Assembly: GCA_018296165.2 (NCBI GenBank) | Contig: JACKQL020000094.1 | Span: 115,834 to 179,833 of the forward strand | Source of the DNA: Termitomyces sp. T153 | Lineage: Eukaryota; Basidiomycota; Agaricomycetes; Agaricales; Lyophyllaceae | Direction: 5' to 3' | Length of the DNA: 64,000 bases | The notes under the pieces: generated by a model | Database searches by the model: none | Seen by the model: only the letters and a program-made list of their open reading frames with translations | Told to the model about the DNA's origin: nothing | Part shown: one piece after another, positions 57,100-64,000 of the stretch | Numbering within the stretch: position 1 is the first letter of the stretch | Layout: each line of letters begins with the position of its first letter | Position numbers and translations under genes: made by a program

Positions 57100-59113
57100 C
57101 TACATAGCCCTCTTCTTGCCACAGCCTCAACGTACTCTCTGGGTCTCTTTGGATTTGCTTAGTGCCACCGTTTCTTCATCAGGTTCTCCCGGTGCATCCA
57201 AATCAGCATCCAAGAAATCCTCCAATTTACCATCAAATAATTTGTCAATAGTTGGACTCATGGTGCCTGAGGCAGGCAGGTTAGGAGTTGAAGCAACAGG
57301 AGTCGATTGGACAGTTGGGGCAGGTGTCAGGCTGAGATCAACAATTGGTATAGCATGAGCTGGTTCCATTACTGCTGGGGTATTCTGAGCTGGGGGAGCG
57401 TAGTCTCTGACAGCCATCAAAACATCCTCAATGACTTGTTGTGCCTGCTAGGGAATTTGGGTGTAAGGATTAGGTGTTCTGCCATGACCAACACAATGTC
57501 CGCCATGATTCCCCCCATGGCCACAACAACCACATCCCATATTCCTCCCAAACATGTTATCCACCACTGACTGATTGAGCCTCATGTGCTCCTGACATTC
57601 CTCAGCCTCCCTTGAGTTTTGCAGTTGGATTGCAACCTGGCAATGCATCAAACCTGTGAAGAGACATTTGTCCTTGTGATTCTGGACAGTCATCCCATTG
57701 TGCTGCACCATCTCAATGGCTGTGCAAGGGGGCGCGGTGGCTCAGCTGGCACCATCGCGTCCCAAAGCAGGTCATGTGACTTGCGAGTGCAAGGCCGGGG
57801 TTTCGACTCTGGCTGAGTGCGCCTGTGTGGAAAACACCTTAGACACCACGTGGGTTATTTCAACGCCGCTGGGAAGCCTCCGCCCGCACGTGCTTGACTA
57901 GCCAGGCTTTGTAGTGCAGGCCGACCAGGACGGAGCAATCAGCACGTGGTTCAATGAGGCAATGTGACCACCACGCCCGTGACAGATCAGAAAAAGAGAA
58001 GTTTCCCCGGTGCGACGGATTTGGGAGAGGGTCCAGGCCTTCGCTGACCAAGCAGGGTCATGGCACGGGTAGGCATGAGGATAGGAGTCAATAGTTCGAA
58101 CAGGCTGCCGACATAATGTGTGGTCCATCGGATGGGTTCGGTGCGGTCCGGTAAATACCGACCACGACTGCTGGTTTGATCGGGTGCCTAGCTGAAAGGT
58201 TCGGCATGTCTGTCACTACAGTCCTCTGGGGCCAATAGGCGGCCCACTGGCTCATTCCGTCGCGGGTTCCGAATCTCGGGTTCGATCTTCCGAAAGTAGC
58301 GTCTGGGCATGGGGAAGGGTTAGTCGTGAAGCCCTTACTGGTGCGTGGGAGTGGGAGGCTATGAGCTGGCCGAGCACCTCATCGTGGGACAATACCAGCG
58401 CACACACAGTAAGCATTGCCGAGTACAGCTGGGTTTAGAAATTGGGAGGGCACGTTAACGGCAGACGGTAGTGGGACTTAGGTGTGGGAAGTAGTATGAA
58501 CTCCGACAAAGTCAAATCGTAGTAAAGTGGCTATGAGGCGTAACCGGCATCAGCTGAAAAGGGATCGGGCCGGAGAACTAGTAGGAGTGTCCGTAATTAC
58601 CACCCCCATTACGTACTGCAGGGCTTAGAACACGAAGGTCATGTGTAAAATAGGCCTTGAAGATAAATAAAACGACTCATCATCATCATCATCAATGGCT
58701 GTGCTGAGGTCAAAGATTGCCAAGTCCCCTACATCAAATGCTGCTTCATTGATGTCTGTTCCCTTTGCAATTTGTCTGTCCTCCCCCTTCCTAGCAAACT
58801 TGAATGGGAAGGCATTGATGGAGTTGAATGCTTGTGCAAAGGTGTCATAAGCAAAGGGGGGGTCTGCACCATTGTCGTTTGGAGCCCATAGGTTTTTGTG
58901 GTGAGCTAGGAATCTGCAGACCTGTCCTGCATGAAGCAACTGACTGCCACCTACTCCATTTATAGTTGTCTTGAAGCAGAACCATGCACAGTCAACATGC
59001 TCGAGGAGAGGGTGATTAATGGAGTAGACCATGGTGAGTGGACAGGGATACGAGTTATAATGCTTACTGAGGGTGGTTGTGTGTTTGGCAGGGCAAGGGA
59101 TAGCTTGGGCCAA
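57100..59113 (-). pseudogene. element E downstream ORF, split by a SINE
   Basis: Start taken at 59113 (MAQAIPCPAKHTTTLSKHYN); the true start may be further up, after the pol stop at 59228. Part 1 includes CAWFCFKTTINGVGGSQLLH, HKNLWAPNDNGADPPFAYDT and FDVGDLAIFDLSTAI, up to the SINE. Part 2 (57712 down) continues in frame EMVQHNGMTVQNHKDKCLFT, with a His/Gly/Cys-rich patch (GRNMGCGCCGHGGNHGGHCV), then a Pro/Thr-rich and acidic end. In-frame TAG at 57448 and TGA at 57127; the natural stop is probably TAG at 57100-57102, 33 bp before the LTR. No known family recognised; a capsid, envelope-like or nucleic-acid-binding role cannot be told apart. Confidence 0.6.
57726..58691 (+). mobile_element. 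tRNA-like SINE, 966 bp, (TCA)n tail
   Basis: Flanked by a perfect 13-bp duplication TCAATGGCTGTGC (57713-57725 and 58692-58704). An internal Pol III promoter is visible: A box TGGCTCAGCTGG (57738-57749) and B-box-like GTTTCGACTCT (57800-57810), 62 bp apart. A second GGGTTCGATCTTCC motif lies near 58278. It ends in TCATCATCATCATCA. It has no long ORF and keeps dense CpG, so it is much younger than its host. The layout recalls Alu-like basidiomycete elements with triplet tails (megB1, from memory; not compared). LINE-driven retroposition is inferred from the tail and long TSD. Confidence 0.8.
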
Positions 59114-59227
59114 TGTGCAAATGTGTCCTGTGGTGATCTGGGTGGTACAAGGAGGGGAAGAGCAGGAGTTAGTGTACTGATATTGTTGGGGCCTCAGAGT
59201 ATGTGAGCAAGGCTGCTTGGGGCCCTC

Positions 59228-62200
59228 TCAATTGGCTCCTTCCCTCTTTTTATACCTAGGACATTGACAAATTTTTATACACCCCACCAGCAAATTTGCT
59301 TGTTTTTGATCAACCTCTGGCATTTTTCCTGTGCCAATTGGCAAATCCTCAATTTTTGAGACACCTTGAAGATCAAGGTAAGCCGTCATTGCATTCAAAT
59401 GTTCAGCTTGGTCATATGGTAGCCAGGTGATGTCACCTGACCTCCACTGCAACTGGAACACTGAGTCTGACCCTCGCCCAACATGTGAAACAATTTTATC
59501 AACTGCCCATTCTGGCTTGACATCCTCAGGATAGCCCACTTGCTCATCCAGCCACCCCAGAAACAGATGGTCATTGTTTGGTATGTGGACCCTCAATAGC
59601 GATGCATGGAATACATCATGGACACCACAGCTGATCATTGTCATTGGCAGTGGCAAGTGGAATGACTGATTCCCAAAGTCTTCTGTAATTTTGTATGGCC
59701 CGACAAATTTTGGAATCAATTTTTGGGCCAAGCCCTTTGCAAAGGAGATGTTCTTTGTTGATAAGTATACCAAATCATCCTTACTGAATGGAACTTCTCT
59801 CCTCTTTCTGTTAGCATCCCTTACTTGTTTTGTGCGTGCCGCCAAAATGCTATCATGTGCAGCTATCAGGGCCAATTTCCTTTTCAAAGCAAAGTTGCGA
59901 ACCCCAGGAAACTCTGAGCTTGGCGCCAAAGTCCAGATCATTGATCGAGGCATCCTTCCTGTGTTTAGAAAATGCTTTTCATCAACACACTGACAAAGCA
60001 TCTGAGTCACTGTTTGATTGGCACATTCTGTGGCACCATCAGTTTGGGGTGGTACGCGCTTGACATTCTGAGTTTAGTCCCTACTAACTTGTGTAGTTTT
60101 TGCCAAAATCTGCTGGTGAACAATACATCCCTATCGCTTACAATAGACTTTAGTATCCCATGTAGTTTATACACATGTTCAAACACTAATTCTGCAATGT
60201 CAGGTGCCTTGTAGTTCACCCTGCCAGGTACAAGGTGGACCATACCTGTTAATAGGCATATGACCACTGTAATGGAGTCAAATTTCCCATCCCGATTTCT
60301 AGACTCAGGTAAAAGCCCCACAAAGTCAATGCCTATCAATTCCCAAGGTTGACATGGAACAGCCAGTGGATTCAGCAGGCCAAAAGGTTTCTGATTGCTT
60401 GGTTTGCTCCTCCTGCAAGTTGTACATGTCTCACAAAAGGCTGTAGTGTCACAAACCATTTCACACCACCAAACATGATCTTTAAGGTATGCTAGTGTTT
60501 TGACGGCCCCTAAATGGGCCAACAAGGAGTGTGCTTCTGATATAACAATCTCCCAAAGGTTACGGCCCTTTATATAGGCTTGGGGAATGTATAGAACCGC
60601 ACGATCCCCCTGGTTTAAGTATACTAAATCATCCTTAACTATAAAGTTTTGGTACTGCTTGGGTTTCTGTAAGATGGATTTATAAAACCCATCATCCAAG
60701 TACTTCCCATGTATGGCTCCTAGTAAGTCAATTCCATCCTCAGACATCACACCAATTAATGACGTGTCACTTTTCCCAATAGAATGAGCTGCCTCATCCT
60801 CCAAAGGGTTATGTGCTTCTGACATCAATGTTAGTGAGCCTTCCTCAGCACTTCTTTTTGATACTAGCTGTTGTGGTCCATGTATCTGGACCCTTTGTTT
60901 CATTTGGCTTGCAAACTCCTTAGACATTTCAGCATGGCCAGTTTCTGCTGGGGGTATGGGCCTCCACCCTCGTCATGGTTTTACTGGCTCCACCACGTCT
61001 ACCACACTTGCCTCCATACCTGCCAGCAGTGGTGCTGTGATGTAATTTACCACATGTGGGTCTTCTTTCACTACATCATAGTATGTATATTCTGACACTG
61101 CCCTTTTGATGCCAGAGCTATCATTTGAATAAATCCATGACAGTGCATCAGCAAGTATGTTATCAACACCTGCAACATAAACCACTTCAAAATCAAATTT
61201 GCCCATCTTTTCGACCCACCATGCCTGCCTTCCTGACAGGTTCCTTTGCTTGAGTAAGTGCACTAATCCCTTGTGATCTGTTAGCCACTTGAAGTGTGTG
61301 CCCTGCAGTATATCACAATGGTGCATCATGGACTCAACCCCAGCCAACATCTCAATCTCATGGACCAGGTAGTTCTGCTGGGCACTACTCAGCTTTGCTG
61401 AGAAGAATGCTGCGATCTTTGCCTCCTTCCATGTTGGTCCTTGGCAAACAACCCCTGCAATTCCCATTGCGCACCCATCAGTGATCAATAATACAGGCTG
61501 TGCATTGTTTCCATACTGGATAGGCATTCTATGGTGAGTCTGCCCTTGATGCACAATATGCTTGATGTCCTCAAACGCCCGCTGATGTGTATAACTCCAG
61601 TGGAATGGGACACTATCACCTGTCAGCCCATGCAATACTGCCATGGGTACACACACTGATGCTAAGTCATCTGCCAGGTACCCCACAGATCCCAGGAATC
61701 CCCGCAGTAAGTCTTGATTCGTTGGAACTTTCCAAGCCAGTACTGAATCCACCTTAGCCGGGTCCATCTTGATGCCATTGTTGTCAATCACCCGGCCAAG
61801 TAGCCTAAGTTCCTGCTGGACAAAGAAAAGCTTGTCCCTACCTAAGTAAAGTTTCTCTTTGCATAGTACATCAATGACTAACTTCACATGACAAACATAG
61901 TCCTCCAAGGAGTTAGAGTAAACAACAATATCATCAAGATAGACATCCATGAACCTGCCTATGTAGGGTGAGAATATATAGTTCATTAGTGATTGGAACA
62001 TTGCCGGTGCATTACAGTCTCCCTGTTGTATGACATGGCTCAACATGTTTCCATCAGGTGTTGTTACTGCTGTACAACTAACATGCTCAGGGACCACACA
62101 TATTTGCTCATAGGCATTTTTTTGGTCTAGTAGTGACCTGTATTTAGCCACCACTACTCGCCAAAAAATTCCTTCTATATCTGGCAAGGATGAAGACATC

Positions 62201-64000
62201 TTTACTGTGTTCGCATTCCTTGCCCGCAGATCATACACTGTTCAAAGTTTAGGTGGTTATGAGCCAGGCTTTGCAATCATCAGCATTGGCACAGTGTTCT
62301 GAGCATTTGTTACTTCCCACCTGCCTGTCCACAGATAGTATTCCCTTTTCCTAGCCCACTGCTCCCAAAACACCTCAGGGCATTTTGACAGGCGCCAAGG
62401 ATACACCACAGACTCATCAATTAAAGGAATGTGGTGATTTATTGTCCGAAGAGGGGGCAGATCTGTCTCATCATCCTCCCTACAAACTGGTAAAGCATAC
62501 TTTATAAGTTCCTGCCATACATGTTCAATCTGCTCATCATATGCTTCCACAGCTCATGCCGCTATCCAGGACACATCACTGCCTTCAATGGGTACTGCAA
62601 CATTATGTCTAACAACAACCCTTGCTGGGTTAAGTCCCACCGATACCTCATGTTGGAACAGCCAAGGCATTCCAAGAATGAGATCATAGCCTGACAGGTT
62701 GGCTATGTCAAGGTATTGTTCTTCACTGATCTGCTGGTATTCCAGGTTAACCTTTGTTCCAAAGTTAATTTTTGAGCGCGATCCCTGTACAGCCAGGTGT
62801 AGTGATAATGGTCTAGCTAGCTCCACCCGCCGCACTCTCAGTTGGTCAGCTAGCGTTGTTGACATGAAGTCCCCTAACGACCCCGTGTCTATTAAGGCAT
62901 GCGATGGCTGTCCATTAACTTTGACAATAATCACAACTGGCTTTGGGACTACCCATGTGAAATCTCTTGGAACTGCTGAGTTTTGCTGTACCCCCATGTA
63001 AGTCCCACGTGCAACCTGAACTCCTGCAACTGACAAATGTGTGTTTTCAGACTCTGATTGTCCTATCATGACCTCACCTTCTCCCCGGTCATCGTCATCA
63101 TTATCCCAATTGTCACTTGACCATGAATCCAAGTCAGAGTCACTATCGGTCTTGGTCTCAGTCTCAGTGTCTGTTTCAGGCTCCAAACTGTTGCCATCAG
63201 TCAGCTCTCATATCCTCTTAGGTCCTAAAACTGCCCTCAACCGTTCTCGTGATTCCGGTGTTGCTTTCCAGTCTGCAAATGACCCTTCAAACTGAGGCTG
63301 TGTGTGTAGCCACGCATCCTCCTCATACAGTTGTTGTGCGTACCAAGCTTGTAAGTCAAACTGCAGGTCTGCCAACAAGTTGACATTCAGCAATTCCTGT
63401 CGTGGGCCCTGATTTGTCATTCAATGATGATCGCAAATCACTAATCTGCCATCCCCACTACTGTACAATTCAAAATGCCTTTTGTGTTCCCTTTTGGTGA
63501 GGTGATCCGACGAATAGGGTGCGCCCTTGAGTAGTTCCTCTCCAACCCACTCAATGACATAGTCCCCTAGACATATGTTCATGTACTGGTCCTCCAAGTC
63601 CTCTGGGACCATTCCACTAATTCGTGATCGCTTCACTGCATACAGATAAGCCAGTGCTACTTCAGGATCCTCAAGAAGTTCCTTTCGAAGGTATACATCC
63701 TCCCCAGTGGCCCGATCTCTTATGGCCAGGAAAATTCCACTTCTGCCTAAATCAATATCAAACCGATCCATCTGTAAATGTTCTGGACCATCCCCAGGGT
63801 ATGGTTGCGCCTCATTCAGCAGGTTTCTTGCTGCGTATGCTCTGACATCCCCTACAGGGTGAATACCTCTGTACCGGGGCCATAGCCCTTCCTCTTCACA
63901 TTCCTTACACCCATCCCAGCATGGGACCGACAGTCTCCACTCCTGATCCTGGACCTCTTCCAGCAGCCTGCACCGAAAAAAGCCAATCAGGTCAAAAGCC
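59228..64000 (-). pseudogene. pol: element E Gag-Pol linker, protease, RT, RNase H, integrase, chromodomain
   Basis: Frame from the right edge: duplicated domain (QPYPGDGPEHLQMDRFDIDL about 63810-63755; GAPYSSDHLTKREHKRHFEL about 63530-63465), a Glu/Asp/Thr-rich acidic stretch and protease HALIDTGSLGDFMSTTLADQ (about 62900). RT: TVYDLRARNANTVK, QQGDCNAPAMFQSLMNYIF, VYLDDIVVYSNS (about 61945). RNase H: TDGCAMGIAGVVCQG, IEMLAGVESMMHH, DNILADALSW. Integrase: CETCTTCRRSK, PWELIGIDFVGLLPES, SIVSDRDVLFTSRFW. Chromodomain PEWAVDKIVSHVGRGSDSVF, then QLQWRSGDITWLPYDQ (about 59505-59415). In-frame stops: TGA at 63421, 63208, 62554, 62242, 60973; TAA at 62257. A 1-base loss after SAYHPK (about 60055) and a deletion of roughly 100 bp near 59960 disable the integrase. 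Confidence 0.9.

Larger units (their letters stand above)
56709..64000 (-). mobile_element. chromodomain Ty3/Gypsy element E, 3' part
   Basis: Minus-strand element truncated by the window edge: linker, protease, RT, RNase H, integrase, chromodomain, extra ORF, polypurine tract, 3' LTR. It is the best preserved chromovirus here, with one continuous frame broken only by a few stops plus one frameshift and one deletion. It contains the SINE-like insertion 57726-58691. Confidence 0.9.

Noticed and set aside
58625..58690. Poly-Asp C-terminus of the E downstream ORF
   Set aside because: These Asp codons come from the (TCA)n tail of the SINE read on the minus strand, not from the element ORF.

Overview
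The window looks like one end of a gene-bearing locus running into a large transposon graveyard in a filamentous basidiomycete, most likely a mushroom-forming agaricomycete. The two host genes carry short GT-AG introns (about 50-70 bp), one with a clear branch-point motif. The repeats are typical agaricomycete families: chromodomain Ty3/Gypsy, Ty1/Copia, a Ngaro-type tyrosine-recombinase retrotransposon, a Tc1/mariner element, a LINE remnant and Pol III-type SINE-like units. I cannot name the species.

Layout. 1-2676 holds two convergent host genes: the 3' end of the ER Hsp70 BiP/Kar2 (ends HDEL) on +, and a complete five-exon NatC catalytic subunit (NAA30/MAK3) on -. From 2677 the rest is mobile DNA. 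2677-~9300 is a chimera: LTR, gag and linker of one Gypsy family (A) joined near 5765 to the 3' half of an unrelated Gypsy element (B). 10111-16204 is a complete but decayed Ngaro-type element with A1-ORFs-B1-A2-B2 split direct repeats. 16205-18584 is a patch of LINE debris, a hairpin, two head-to-head tRNA-like modules and a tandem repeat.

18585-49947 is a single chromodomain Gypsy element (C, about 9.0 kb once insertions are removed, TSD TGAGC) taken apart by nested insertions. These are: a deleted LTR element in gag (19182-20546, TSD CATAT); a Copia element in the chromodomain (27534-33860, TSD CCTGG), itself hit by a solo LTR (28295-29310, TSD AGACC); and a second chromovirus D (35262-49917, about 9.1 kb net) inside the C 3' LTR. 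D is broken by a Tc1/mariner element (42209-46610, TA duplication), which is itself broken by a solo LTR (43066-44219, TSD GGTAC), and by another solo LTR (47634-48789). Then come a full-length Copia element (49990-56705, TSD TGGTG) and, on the minus strand to the window edge, chromovirus E (3' LTR 56709-57067), whose downstream ORF is interrupted by a 966-bp tRNA-like SINE with a (TCA)n tail.

No intact transposon gene is present. Most of 11.1-57 kb is nearly devoid of CpG, and nearly all in-frame stops I checked are TGA where CGA is expected, so decay was mainly CpG to TpG/CpA. Two sharp boundaries between CpG-rich and CpG-poor DNA (near 5765 and 11135) stand out. The items most worth following up are the passenger gene inside the mariner element, the extra ORF downstream of pol in the chromoviruses, a duplicated uncharacterised domain in their polyprotein, and the long SINE-like element.
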